Assembly: GCA_965250245.1 (NCBI GenBank)
Contig: OZ252296.1
Location: forward strand, 124,001 to 188,000
Direction: 5' to 3'
Length of the DNA stretch: 64,000 nt
Origin: JABDIP01 sp965250245
GTDB lineage: Bacteria; Pseudomonadota; Alphaproteobacteria; DSM-16000; Inquilinaceae
In this document: positions 34,079-42,601 of the stretch, in pieces
Numbering within the stretch: the stretch's first letter is position 1
Layout of the letters: each line of letters begins with the position of its first letter
The notes under the pieces: model-generated
What the model saw: only the letters and a program-made list of their open reading frames with translations
Databases searched by the model: none
Told to the model about the DNA's origin: nothing
Program-made: the position numbers and the translations under genes

Positions 34079-35008
34079 TCATGGATCGAGAAATCCCGGA
34101 CCGGCCCGTGATTTGAGCTCGGCGCCGGCGTCTTCGCCCATCGCCCTGGCATCGTCCCGGCCGCCATCCCGCCGCGCGCGCAGGACCTCGCTCCCGTCCG
34201 GTCGCGCGATCAGCGCATCGAGCGCCAGTGCCCCCGCCTGGTCGAGCTGCGCCAGGGCCGCGATCGGCGTCCGGCAGGACCCTTCGAGCTCCGTCAGCAG
34301 GGCCCGCTCGGCCGCGACGCAGGTTCCGCTGTCGGGACAATGCAGGGCGGCAAGCCGCTCGCGCGCCGGGGCGTCGTCGGTCCGGCAGGCGATCCCGATG
34401 GCGCCCTGGGCGACCGCCGGCAACATGACGTCGCTCGGCAGGGTCGCGGTGATCCGGTCGGCCAGACCCAGCCGGCGCAGCCCGGCAACCGCCAGCAGCG
34501 TCGCGTCGACCTGGCCCTCGGCGAGCTTGCGCAGCCGGGTGCCGACATTGCCACGCAGGGGAACCACGGTCAGGTCGGGACGCCGCGCCAGGATCTGGGC
34601 CTGTCGCCGCAGCGCCGCCGTGCCGACCACCGCCCCGTGCGGCAGCCCGTCGGGGCCGTCGCATCCGGCCGCGAAGAACGCGTCGCGCGGATCCTCTCGG
34701 GGCAGGATGCAGGGAATGGACACGCCGTCCGGCAGCCAGGTCGGCACGTCCTTCATGGAATGCACCGCCAGGTCGATGGCCCCGGACAGCAATGCCGCGT
34801 CGATCTCCTTGGTGAAGAGGCCCTTGCCGCCGATCTCCGCCAGCGGCCGGTCCTGGATCGTGTCGCCGGTGGTGCGGATGACCACCGTCTCCACGGCCCC
34901 GGGCTGGGCCAGGTCGGGATGGGCGGCGGCCAGGCGCTCCGCCGTCTCGCGGGCCTGCGCCAGGGCCAGCGGGCTGCCGCGGGTCCCGATCTTCAACATC
35001 GCCGTCAT
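34079..35008 (-). CDS. hemC: Porphobilinogen deaminase (hydroxymethylbilane synthase) HemC
   Basis: HemC polymerises four porphobilinogen units. The start at 35008 gives 309 residues and puts the dipyrromethane-cofactor cysteine at Cys245 (LEGSCRTPIAA), close to Cys242 of the E. coli enzyme; a longer in-frame reading to 35134 would add an unlikely tail. KIGTRGSPLALAQ, HSMKDVPTWLP and GTAALRRQAQILARRPDL complete the family. It begins the minus-strand haem operon and is divergent from tsaD across 131 bp. Confidence 0.95.
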   Translation of the reverse strand: MTAMLKIGTRGSPLALAQARETAERLAAAHPDLAQPGAVETVVIRTTGDTIQDRPLAEIGGKGLFTKEIDAALLSGAIDLAVHSMKDVPTWLPDGVSIPCILPREDPRDAFFAAGCDGPDGLPHGAVVGTAALRRQAQILARRPDLTVVPLRGNVGTRLRKLAEGQVDATLLAVAGLRRLGLADRITATLPSDVMLPAVAQGAIGIACRTDDAPARERLAALHCPDSGTCVAAERALLTELEGSCRTPIAALAQLDQAGALALDALIARPDGSEVLRARRDGGRDDARAMGEDAGAELKSRAGPGFLDP

Positions 35009-35139
35009 GGCGGTTGGTGTAGCCCGTATTCTCCGCATTGGCCATGGGCAGGACAGCAGGGTCGCAGGAGGTGTCCTCGCCGTTGCCCGGGGTCGCCGGC
35101 GGCTGCTATGACACCGACCTCCATGAACCGGCAACCGAC

Positions 35140-36189
35140 ATGATCGTCCTGGGCATCGAAACCTCCTGCGACGAGACCGCCGCGGCGGTGGTCTCGGACG
35201 ACCGGCGGATCCTGTCCAACGTGGTGCTGTCGCAGCTCGACGACCACCGGCCCTATGGCGGCGTGGTGCCCGAGATCGCCGCGCGCGCCCATCTCGCCCA
35301 TCTCGGCGCGCTGATCCGCCAGGCGCTGGACGAGGCGGGCGTCGGTTTCGAGGACCTGGACGGTGTCGCAGCGACCGGCGGGCCGGGCCTGATCGGCGGC
35401 GTGATGGTCGGGGTCATGACCGCCAAGGCGATCGCCCTGGTGCACGACCTTCCGTTCCTGGCGGTCAATCACCTGGAAGGCCATGCGTTGACCGCACGGC
35501 TGACCGACGATCTGCCGTTCCCGTTCCTGCTGCTGCTGGTCTCCGGCGGCCACTGCCAGCTCTTGGAGGTGCGGGGCGTCGGCGACTATCGCCGGCTCGG
35601 CACGACCATTGACGACGCGGTCGGCGAGGCCTTCGACAAGGCGGCGAAGCTGCTCGGGCTGGGCTATCCGGGTGGCCCGGAAATCGAACGGTCGGCCGGC
35701 AAGGGCGATCCGGAGCGATTCGCGCTGCCGCGGCCGATGGTCGGTCGCGCGGGGTGCGATTTCTCCTTCTCCGGCCTGAAGACGGCGTTGCGGCGCCATG
35801 TTGACGCCCTGCCGGCGGGTCCGCTGCGGCGTGGCGATGTCGACGATCTGTGCGCCGCGTTCCAGGACGCCGTCGGCGACTGCCTGGCCGATCGCACCGG
35901 CAACGCCATCCGTTCCCTGTCCGCGGCGGGCAGCGGCCTGGTCGTCGCAGGCGGGGTGGCGGCCAATGCGGCCATCCGCGCGCGGCTCGCCGACCTTTCG
36001 GCCGAATCGGGCCTCCCCTTCATTGCGCCGCCGCCGGCTCTGTGCACCGACAATGCGGCCATGATCGCCTGGGCGGGGCTGGAGCGGCTGCGGCTGGGCA
36101 AGACCGATCCGCTCGATTTCGCGCCGCGGCCGCGCTGGCCGCTCGATCCCGATGCGGCGCCGGCGATCGGCGCGGGGGTGAAGGCATGA
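35140..36189 (+). CDS. tsaD: tRNA N6-adenosine threonylcarbamoyltransferase TsaD
   Basis: TsaD, with TsaB and TsaE, adds the threonylcarbamoyl group to A37 of tRNAs that read ANN codons. The ATG at 35140 gives 349 residues starting MIVLGIETSCDETAAAVV; an upstream in-frame ATG (35038) would overlap the hemC promoter region. The metal ligands His111 and His115 are present in NHLEGH, and LLLLVSGGHCQLLEV and GGVAANAAIRARL form the ASKHA nucleotide-binding parts. Overlaps gpsA by four bases. TsaB and TsaE are not in the window. Confidence 0.96.
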   Translation: MIVLGIETSCDETAAAVVSDDRRILSNVVLSQLDDHRPYGGVVPEIAARAHLAHLGALIRQALDEAGVGFEDLDGVAATGGPGLIGGVMVGVMTAKAIALVHDLPFLAVNHLEGHALTARLTDDLPFPFLLLLVSGGHCQLLEVRGVGDYRRLGTTIDDAVGEAFDKAAKLLGLGYPGGPEIERSAGKGDPERFALPRPMVGRAGCDFSFSGLKTALRRHVDALPAGPLRRGDVDDLCAAFQDAVGDCLADRTGNAIRSLSAAGSGLVVAGGVAANAAIRARLADLSAESGLPFIAPPPALCTDNAAMIAWAGLERLRLGKTDPLDFAPRPRWPLDPDAAPAIGAGVKA

Positions 36190-37178
36190 CGGATATCAAC
36201 ACCATCGCGGTGATCGGCGGCGGCGCCTGGGGCACCGCCCTGGCGCAGGCGGCATGCCGGGCCGGGCGGGAGACGATCCTGTGGGCCCGTAGCGCGGCCG
36301 TGGTCGACGCCATCGGACAGCGGCAGGAGAACCCGGACTACCTGCCGGGCATCGCCCTGGACCCGGGAATCGCGGCGACCGGCGATCTGGACCGGGCGCG
36401 GGCCGCCGATGCGCTGCTTCTGGTGACGCCGGCCCAGCACCTGCGCGAGACCTGCCGGCAGTTGGCGGGGACCGACCGGCCGCTGGTGATCTGTTCGAAG
36501 GGCTTCGAGACCGCGACAGGGGCGCTGATGTCAGAAGTCGTCGGCGCCGAGTGCCCCGACGCGCCGATCGCGGTGCTGTCCGGGCCCAGCTTCGCGGCCG
36601 AGGTGGCCCGCGGCCAGCCGACCGCCATCACCCTGGCCTGCGCCGATCAGGCGCTCGGCGAATCGCTGGTCCAGGCGCTGGGAGGCCAGACCTTCCGGCC
36701 GTATTGGAGCGACGACCTGATCGGCGTGCAGATCGGCGGGGCGGTGAAGAACGTGCTGGCGATCGCCTCTGGCGTGGTGATGGGGCGGTCGCTGGGCGAA
36801 AACACGCGTGCGGCGCTGGTCACGCGCGGGCTGGCCGAGCTGATGCGCCTGGGCGCGGCCCTGGGCGCGCGGCCGGAAACGCTGATGGGACTGTCCGGCC
36901 TCGGCGACCTGCTGCTGACCTGCACCAGCCTGGAATCGCGCAACACCTCACTGGGGCACGCGCTGGGACAGGGCCGGTCGCTGGACGAGATCCTGGCCGG
37001 CCGGCGCAGTGTCAGCGAAGGCGTCTACACCGCCGGCGCGGTGGTCCGGCTGGCGGCCGAGCACGGGGTCGAAGCGCCGATCTCCGCGGCTGTGGATGCG
37101 GTGCTGCGCGGTGCCTCCGGCATCGATGATTCGATCCTGGCGCTGCTGGCGCGACCATTCCGCGCCGAGCACGGATAG
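36186..37178 (+). CDS. gpsA: Glycerol-3-phosphate dehydrogenase [NAD(P)+] GpsA
   Basis: GpsA reduces dihydroxyacetone phosphate to sn-glycerol-3-phosphate for phospholipid synthesis. 330 residues, starting at the ATG that overlaps the tsaD stop; the longer in-frame reading upstream is a shadow of tsaD. The Rossmann motif is IAVIGGGAWGTALAQ, and the catalytic lysine is in GAVKNVLAIASG. LSGPSFAAEVARGQPTAI, GLSGLGDLLLTCTS and SRNTSLG are family blocks. A hairpin follows 10 bp after the stop. Confidence 0.96.
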   Translation: MTDINTIAVIGGGAWGTALAQAACRAGRETILWARSAAVVDAIGQRQENPDYLPGIALDPGIAATGDLDRARAADALLLVTPAQHLRETCRQLAGTDRPLVICSKGFETATGALMSEVVGAECPDAPIAVLSGPSFAAEVARGQPTAITLACADQALGESLVQALGGQTFRPYWSDDLIGVQIGGAVKNVLAIASGVVMGRSLGENTRAALVTRGLAELMRLGAALGARPETLMGLSGLGDLLLTCTSLESRNTSLGHALGQGRSLDEILAGRRSVSEGVYTAGAVVRLAAEHGVEAPISAAVDAVLRGASGIDDSILALLARPFRAEHG

Positions 37179-37188
37179 GACAAAGAAA

Positions 37189-37214
37189 AACCGCCCGGCC
37201 GGGACCGGGCGGTT
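37189..37214 (-). terminator. Rho-independent terminator between convergent gpsA and the binding-protein gene
   Basis: AACCGCCCGG and CCGGGCGGTT form a perfect 10-bp stem around a six-base loop. Read on the minus strand the stem is followed by TTTTTCTTTG, a proper T-tract, so it chiefly ends the ATP-grasp/MFS/binding-protein operon. On the plus strand only TTCTCC follows, so it may stop gpsA less well. Confidence 0.88.
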
Positions 37215-37236
37215 CTCCAACCATATTTGCTGGCGG

Positions 37237-38448
37237 TTAGTTGGTGGCCACCAGGGACTTGCCGTCGATCCGGACCGGCCGGCCCTCATAGTCATAGACG
37301 GTGCTGGCGCTCTCCAGGAAGCTGAAGGGCACGTTCAGACCGATCGACCGGGCCTTGCGGAAGTTGATCGCGATGTCCGGCGGCGACACCACGCCGACAG
37401 CCAGATCGCCCACATTGACCCGGCCGGACAGCACGTCGGCGCCGTAGACCGCGGCGATGTGCGCGTTCGACTGGAAGCTGACGCCGATCGACAGCACGGC
37501 GCTATCGTCGCCGGCGGCCACGACCTCCGGCACCACGCTGAGCACCGGCACCCGGTTGGCATGGGCGTTGATGGTGCGGATCTCCCGGAACACGGCGGTG
37601 CTTCCGGTGATCCAGAACACGCTGTTGTCCAGGGTCGGGTCGTTGCGGCGCATGTCCTCGACGGTCGACCGGACCAGCCGCGCCAGCTCCGGGCGGGCGT
37701 TCTGCGGGTCGCGCAGGGCGACGTCGAAGACCTGGATGCCGCGCCGCCGGGCAAACCGGGCGATCGGGTCGGCCTGGGTCTGCATGGCGCTGATGTTCTG
37801 GCTGTCCACCAGGATCGCCAGGTTCCGCAGGGCCGGCTTCAGCTCCAGCAGGTACTGCATCTGCACCTCGATCGGGGTGTTGAGCGAGGTGAAGGCGAAG
37901 TTGGTGCCGGTGCCGGTGTCGTAATCCTCGGCCTGGCCGAGCAGCACCGGATCCTTGGAGCAGACCGAGACCACCGGCAGCTCGCCGCCGCGGTAGTTGT
38001 CCCACAGCCAGGCGGTCGATTCCGATCCCATGGAGAAGATCAGATCGTAGTCGCCGCTCTCCGCGACGCCCAGCGCCTCGAGGCCGCGCTCGTCGGACTT
38101 GGCGAAGTTGTAGACGGTCAGCTCGACGTCCATGTCCTTCTCGGCGAACACGTCCAACACCTTGGTGATGGCGATGTCATAGGCCGAAGACGGACGCGGG
38201 TAGATCACCATGATCCGCTGCGACGCGGGGCCGCTGCGGCCCTTGCGCTGGATGGTGACGATCCACGGGGTGCCCGGGGTCTCGATGAAGTCCCATTCCA
38301 GCATGGCGTCGTCGCCATAGCCGAACCAGTCGGCGTAGTTGGGCACGACGTCGGCGTGGGCCGCATTCGGCAGCGCAATAAGCGCCAACGGCGCGGCCAG
38401 CAGCCCGATCAGGCCGCGGCGCGTGAGGAACAGTCCGGGGATGCTCAT
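37237..38448 (-). CDS. ABC-type substrate-binding protein (ABC_sub_bind/DUF534-like), no cognate ABC genes
   Basis: A 403-residue exported protein. Its signal contains TRRGLIGLLAAPLALIALPNAAHA, with a twin-arginine-like opening, and probable cleavage before Asp33. The mature part shows the periplasmic-binding fold of the ABC_sub_bind (PF04392-like) group: RIMVIYPRPSSAYDIAITKVLDVF, YDLIFSMGSESTAW, LAILVDSQNISAM and the C-terminal GVSFQSNAHIAAVYGADVL. No permease or ATPase gene is near; instead it lies 13 bp after the sensor-MFS gene on the same strand. It may hand a ligand to that protein's periplasmic domains or act as a sensor. Confidence 0.83.
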   Translation of the reverse strand: MSIPGLFLTRRGLIGLLAAPLALIALPNAAHADVVPNYADWFGYGDDAMLEWDFIETPGTPWIVTIQRKGRSGPASQRIMVIYPRPSSAYDIAITKVLDVFAEKDMDVELTVYNFAKSDERGLEALGVAESGDYDLIFSMGSESTAWLWDNYRGGELPVVSVCSKDPVLLGQAEDYDTGTGTNFAFTSLNTPIEVQMQYLLELKPALRNLAILVDSQNISAMQTQADPIARFARRRGIQVFDVALRDPQNARPELARLVRSTVEDMRRNDPTLDNSVFWITGSTAVFREIRTINAHANRVPVLSVVPEVVAAGDDSAVLSIGVSFQSNAHIAAVYGADVLSGRVNVGDLAVGVVSPPDIAINFRKARSIGLNVPFSFLESASTVYDYEGRPVRIDGKSLVATN

Positions 38449-38461
38449 GGGTCCTCCCTTT

Positions 38462-40870
38462 CTAGGCGGTGCTCGCCCATTGCTGGGTCGATCGGGACAG
38501 GAACAGGATGCCCAGCAGGGCGATCGCGACGCCGATCCACATGAGGTTCAGGGCGCTCTGGCCCCAGTAGAGGAACATCTGGCCGACGATCATCGGACCG
38601 GCGACATGGCCGATCCGCTCCAGGAACCGGTAGGTCGCGGTGACCGATGTCGGGCCGATCTTGGTGGCCAGCTCCGAATCGGAGACGTGGGTGACCACCG
38701 GCGCGTTGATGAAGCCGTGGGCGATGCCGACCGTGGCGACGCCGATGATCAGCACCAGGGTCACCAACAGGCCACCATCGTCGCGGCCGTTGATGCCCTC
38801 CCAGTCGATCAAGCCGATCGCCATCAGGCCGAGGCCGCTGATCACCGCGCCCCAGAACAGGATCGTGTCGGTCTTGCCGGTGCGGTCGACCAGGCGCGAC
38901 ACCCAGCTCGACGCCAGCACGACGCCGGCGGCATAGACCATGATGATCTGGCCGATATCCTCCTGGGCGTAGTTCTTCTGGGCGAGCAGCAGCGGCAGGG
39001 CGAAGATGATGATGCCGGTCAGCACCGCCTTGGCCGGGATGCCAATGAAGAACATGGTCTGCAGGAAGTGCATGCTGCGCAGCACCTGCCCGACATCGCG
39101 GCCGAGCTGGCGGAAGGTGGCGCCGATGCCGCTCTCGACGGTGCGCTGCGGCGCGGTCGAGGGCAGCACGGTGATCGCGTAGAGCGCCATGCCGGTGGCG
39201 ATCATGCCGCCGAGAGTGAACACGCCCTCCGCGCCCATATAGGTCACCAGCAGCGACCCGATCGCCATGCCGGAGATCATGCCGCCCTGGAATCCGAAGA
39301 CGATGATCGCAGCACCACGCGTCTTCCCGCCCGGCGAGGCGATCGCCAGGATGTAGGACTGCACGCCGATGAACAGCATGCCCTGGCCGATACCGGACAG
39401 GGCGCGCGCCGCGGTGACGACATAGAAGTCGGTCGGCAGCGCCATGGCGAACACGCCGATCGCCGCCAGCACCAGCCCGCCATACATCAACGGCCGGGCG
39501 CTCCAGTTCTGGGCGTAGTGGCCGGCCGGAATCAGCGCCAGCGCGAAGCACAGGTAATACGCCGTGAACGGTGCGGACGCGTAACCGGAGGACAGGCCCG
39601 ATGCGGCCACCACCCCGTGCATGAACTGGGGCAGGAAGGCGTAGTTCAGGTGTTCCAGGAAGACCGCCACGAAGAACACCGGCTTGACCAGGTCGAGCAA
39701 GGCGGCGTCGCGCTGCATCCTGGCCGTCTCGGCCTCCTCGGACCCGTCCTGCGCATCGGGCTCATCGGTGTTGCCGCCGGTGGTCTGCTGCACCGATCCG
39801 GCCAGCTGCAGGAACAGCCCGGCCAGGAAGCCGGAGGCGACGAACAGGGCCGCGAAGTTCTTGACGCTGCGCAGCACCCGGTTGACCACGATGTCGGCCG
39901 GCAGCGCCACCGCGACGCGGACGTTGCGGCCCAGCTCCGGCCGCGACAGGTCGACCTCGTACTGGTAGTTGGCGGTGTCCTCGACCCAGGCGCGGCCGAC
40001 CGCGTCGCGGTCGGTATGGGCATGCACCCCGTCATTGACGATCAGACCGGCCGCGCTGATGTCCGGATAGAGCCGGCGATAATCGTCGAAGATCGCATCC
40101 AGCCCGTCGATCTGGTCGATGTTGACGTTGATCATCATGATGATCGACAGGCGCTGGCCCAGGGAATCGGCCAACGCCTTCACCCGGGACGTGGCGCCGT
40201 CCTGATACAGGTTGATCAACGTCACGATGACCAGCAGCGCCATGCCGAGGAAGGTGAAGGCATAGACGATCTGCAGCCAGGGCGTTCGCCCGCGCCCGGC
40301 CGGCGCCTCGGCGACCGAGACGAACAGGGCGAAGGCGACGGACAGGAACGCGGCGACGACCAGCAGCGGCTTGAAGGCGGACTGCACGGTCTCGTCGACC
40401 ACCGAGGTCGGCATGGTGACCGCCAGGCTTCCCACCGTCTCGAAGCGATTGCGCAGCGGCAGCACGACCTGCTCGTACTCCTTGGTCATGCGCAGCTCGA
40501 ACGTGTTGTTGCCGGCGTTCTCGGCGATCGGCAGCAGCGGGATGGTGTCGTCGCCGGTGGCGAAGACCGGCCGGCCGGCGCGGTCGAAGACCGTCATGGC
40601 GGCGATGGTCGGATCCGATTCGAGGATCGGACCCGCCAGGGTCGAGAAGCCGACATACTGGCGCAGCGGCAGGCCGGCGCGCAGGAAGGACTCCATCGCG
40701 TTCTGCGCGATCTTGCCCTGGGCTTCCAGCTTCTCGAGCTGGAACTGCTGGTAGGTCCGCTTCGCCTCGCTGTATCCGACATAGATCAGCAGGAGCAGCG
40801 ACAGCCCCAGCACCAGGAACATCATCGTCGCGTCGATCAGGCGCCGTTTTTTCGATTTGGCCGATCGCAT
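38462..40870 (-). CDS. MFS transporter with a large N-terminal two-domain extracytoplasmic sensor-like region
   Basis: An 802-residue membrane protein, about twice the usual MFS length. Residues 13-32 are transmembrane; 33-165 look like a Cache/PAS-type periplasmic domain (AAMTVFDRAGRPVFATGDD); helices at about 167-186 and 199-221; a second periplasmic-type domain 222-335 (AAGLIVNDGVHAHTDRD); a helix at 338-357; an acidic linker; then a 12-helix major-facilitator domain (about 394-795) with RALSGIGQGMLFIGVQ and the loop SRLVDRTGKTD. The N-terminal half looks like a double sensor from a chemoreceptor or kinase. The gene lies between the ATP-grasp and binding-protein genes (34 bp and 13 bp gaps). 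Confidence 0.85.
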   Translation of the reverse strand: MRSAKSKKRRLIDATMMFLVLGLSLLLLIYVGYSEAKRTYQQFQLEKLEAQGKIAQNAMESFLRAGLPLRQYVGFSTLAGPILESDPTIAAMTVFDRAGRPVFATGDDTIPLLPIAENAGNNTFELRMTKEYEQVVLPLRNRFETVGSLAVTMPTSVVDETVQSAFKPLLVVAAFLSVAFALFVSVAEAPAGRGRTPWLQIVYAFTFLGMALLVIVTLINLYQDGATSRVKALADSLGQRLSIIMMINVNIDQIDGLDAIFDDYRRLYPDISAAGLIVNDGVHAHTDRDAVGRAWVEDTANYQYEVDLSRPELGRNVRVAVALPADIVVNRVLRSVKNFAALFVASGFLAGLFLQLAGSVQQTTGGNTDEPDAQDGSEEAETARMQRDAALLDLVKPVFFVAVFLEHLNYAFLPQFMHGVVAASGLSSGYASAPFTAYYLCFALALIPAGHYAQNWSARPLMYGGLVLAAIGVFAMALPTDFYVVTAARALSGIGQGMLFIGVQSYILAIASPGGKTRGAAIIVFGFQGGMISGMAIGSLLVTYMGAEGVFTLGGMIATGMALYAITVLPSTAPQRTVESGIGATFRQLGRDVGQVLRSMHFLQTMFFIGIPAKAVLTGIIIFALPLLLAQKNYAQEDIGQIIMVYAAGVVLASSWVSRLVDRTGKTDTILFWGAVISGLGLMAIGLIDWEGINGRDDGGLLVTLVLIIGVATVGIAHGFINAPVVTHVSDSELATKIGPTSVTATYRFLERIGHVAGPMIVGQMFLYWGQSALNLMWIGVAIALLGILFLSRSTQQWASTA

Positions 40871-40904
40871 GTCGCTCAGGTTCCTTTACTCCGGTCGTCC
40901 GGGG

Positions 40905-42125
40905 TCAGTTCGCAAGTTCGATGATCTGCTGCGCCGCGCCGGGACGCCGCCGCATCAGCATGTCCAGCCGATCGGCCAGCAGAGAGAGAATAAGGTCTTC
41001 GTAGTCCATGCCGTGGGCACCCAACTCGGTGCACACCAGGCTGGTGACCTTGCCGTCCGGGCGCTTCAGGTCGGGCTTGGGATTGGTCTCCAGGATGCAC
41101 ATCCGGCCACCGGCATCGGCCCGCACATCGATCCGCACCAGCGTCTCCAGGCCGAAATCCACGAACACCTCGCGGGCCAGCCCGTGCAGCCGGTTGATCT
41201 CGGCCGCGTCGCGCGAGGGGTCCAGCGCACGCACCCGCTTGTCGGTGATCGGCTTCTTGTCCATCGAGGTGAAGATCCGCTCGCCGGGGTCGAGGACCCG
41301 CTCCACGGCGGAGACCACGAAGGGCTCGTCCAGCCGTGACAGGCCGCGCTCCGCCGCCATCACCGGCCCGCAGATCGCCACGCAGAACTCGCGTCCCTCC
41401 AGGAAGGGCTCGATCATCACGTCGTTCTCGGTGGCCTCGAAGACCTCTGCCACCTTCTCGGTCAGGCCGTCGATGTCCTCCACCACGTGCACATGCAGCG
41501 ATGCGCGGCCGGAGACCGGCTTGACCACGAACGGGCCGCGGAAATGGCCGAATGTGCCGAAGAACCGGCTGTTCAGGTCCGGCATGAAGGCGCCCCGCTC
41601 CATGTTCCAGGTCACGAAGGGCGTCGTCGGGATGCCGAGCGCGATCAGATGGCGCTTGAACGCGTCCTTGTTGTCCAGCATCGCGGCGGTCAACGGGTCG
41701 TGGCCGACATAGGGGATTCCGATCATCTCGAGCATCGCCGCGGCATGCGAGACGGAGTGGTAGCCCTGGACGCCGCCGGTGTTGAGCCAGGCCAGGTGGA
41801 TGCCCTGCTCCTGAAGATGGGTGCCGAGGCGCATGTCCTCCGGGACCACCTCGACGAAGCCGACCCCCAGACGCTCCAGGGCGCCGGCGATATCCTCCGC
41901 GACCGTGCGATAGCTCTTCCAAGGGCGACGATTGACCGTCGGGTTGATGACGGCGCCGTCGGCGGATTTGTCGCCGCCATAGATGACGGCCATGCGCAGC
42001 CGCGGCAGCAACTTGTCCAATCTGGCCTGCAGGTCATCGACACCGACACGCTTCCTATCAGGTTCAACAGCGAGGTCAGCGCGCCGCAACGGTGGCGCAC
42101 TGCCGGCGAGTCTCAAAGCGTCCAT
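40905..42125 (-). CDS. ATP-grasp ligase, D-alanine-D-alanine ligase-like
   Basis: A 406-residue ATP-grasp enzyme. The N-terminal 43 residues look like an extension; an inner Met45 (RLRMAVIYGG) is an alternative start. Then follow AWLNTGGVQGYHSVSHAAAMLEMIGIPYVGHDPLTAAMLDNKDAFKRHLIALGIPTTPF, the Ddl-like substrate and ATP-domain opening, PFVVKPVSGRASLHVHVV (ATP lysine region), and the metal-binding ILETNPKPDL. It should join a carboxylate to an amine using ATP. The first gene of a three-gene operon with the sensor-MFS and binding-protein genes, so it may make a peptide-like product that the MFS protein moves. Substrate unknown. Confidence 0.85.
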   Translation of the reverse strand: MDALRLAGSAPPLRRADLAVEPDRKRVGVDDLQARLDKLLPRLRMAVIYGGDKSADGAVINPTVNRRPWKSYRTVAEDIAGALERLGVGFVEVVPEDMRLGTHLQEQGIHLAWLNTGGVQGYHSVSHAAAMLEMIGIPYVGHDPLTAAMLDNKDAFKRHLIALGIPTTPFVTWNMERGAFMPDLNSRFFGTFGHFRGPFVVKPVSGRASLHVHVVEDIDGLTEKVAEVFEATENDVMIEPFLEGREFCVAICGPVMAAERGLSRLDEPFVVSAVERVLDPGERIFTSMDKKPITDKRVRALDPSRDAAEINRLHGLAREVFVDFGLETLVRIDVRADAGGRMCILETNPKPDLKRPDGKVTSLVCTELGAHGMDYEDLILSLLADRLDMLMRRRPGAAQQIIELAN

Positions 42126-42601
42126 GTCGCCCCCGGAGCTAGCTCAGATACCAGTTATAATTAAGGAAAATTTTCTATAATGAAAATTAACAAACAGTAA
42201 AATTTGGTCATTAACACTATGTAAACCAAGATTATTAACCATTGTTACTGCCTGTTCGGACGCTCAGCCCTGATTTACTGCGACCTACACTTTGCACGGA
42301 CCTCCTTAATCGATCGTTGATTTGGCCAATTGTCGTCAGGTCGGGATGAGGCCTGCCGACGACACCACGGTGGTCGGGCCCGATCGCCGGCGGGCTTGCG
42401 GTCCGTCCAGGCCGTCGCCGCGGCCGCGGCAACTCACGGATTGTTAAGGAATGGCTCGCATGTTCGTTCGGTATCGAAGGCATTGGCGCGGGACGGTTGC
42501 CGGGCGGCGATTCCGTTGCGCGAGGGTCCAAGAGGGGCGAGTGGCGCCCGCCGGCCGCTGGAGGGGGCGAAGCATGCCACCCCGACATCTGACAGAATCG
42601 A
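42126..42601. other. Divergent intergenic region with AT-rich core
   Basis: The 476 bp between the ATP-grasp gene (minus) and the first PAS kinase (plus) contain an AT-rich core at about 42150-42245. This has two TATAAT hexamers on the plus strand (42156-42161 and 42176-42181) and the palindrome GAAAATTTTC (42166-42175). Promoters for both directions probably lie here. Near the kinase, GGAGGGGG (42560-42567) precedes an ATG at 42574 that opens a 27-codon frame out of phase with the kinase. No other gene is seen. Confidence 0.55.

Noticed and set aside
38339..40924. 861-codon plus-strand frame opposite the sensor-MFS gene
   Set aside because: Very His/Gln/Arg-rich composition typical of antisense to membrane proteins; no motif, no start signal.
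42451..42573. Upstream coding region MARMFVRYRRH... as a separate small gene
   Set aside because: Arg-rich composition typical of GC-rich noncoding DNA and no family match; only its last 27 codons have a good ribosome site, discussed as a possible frameshift.
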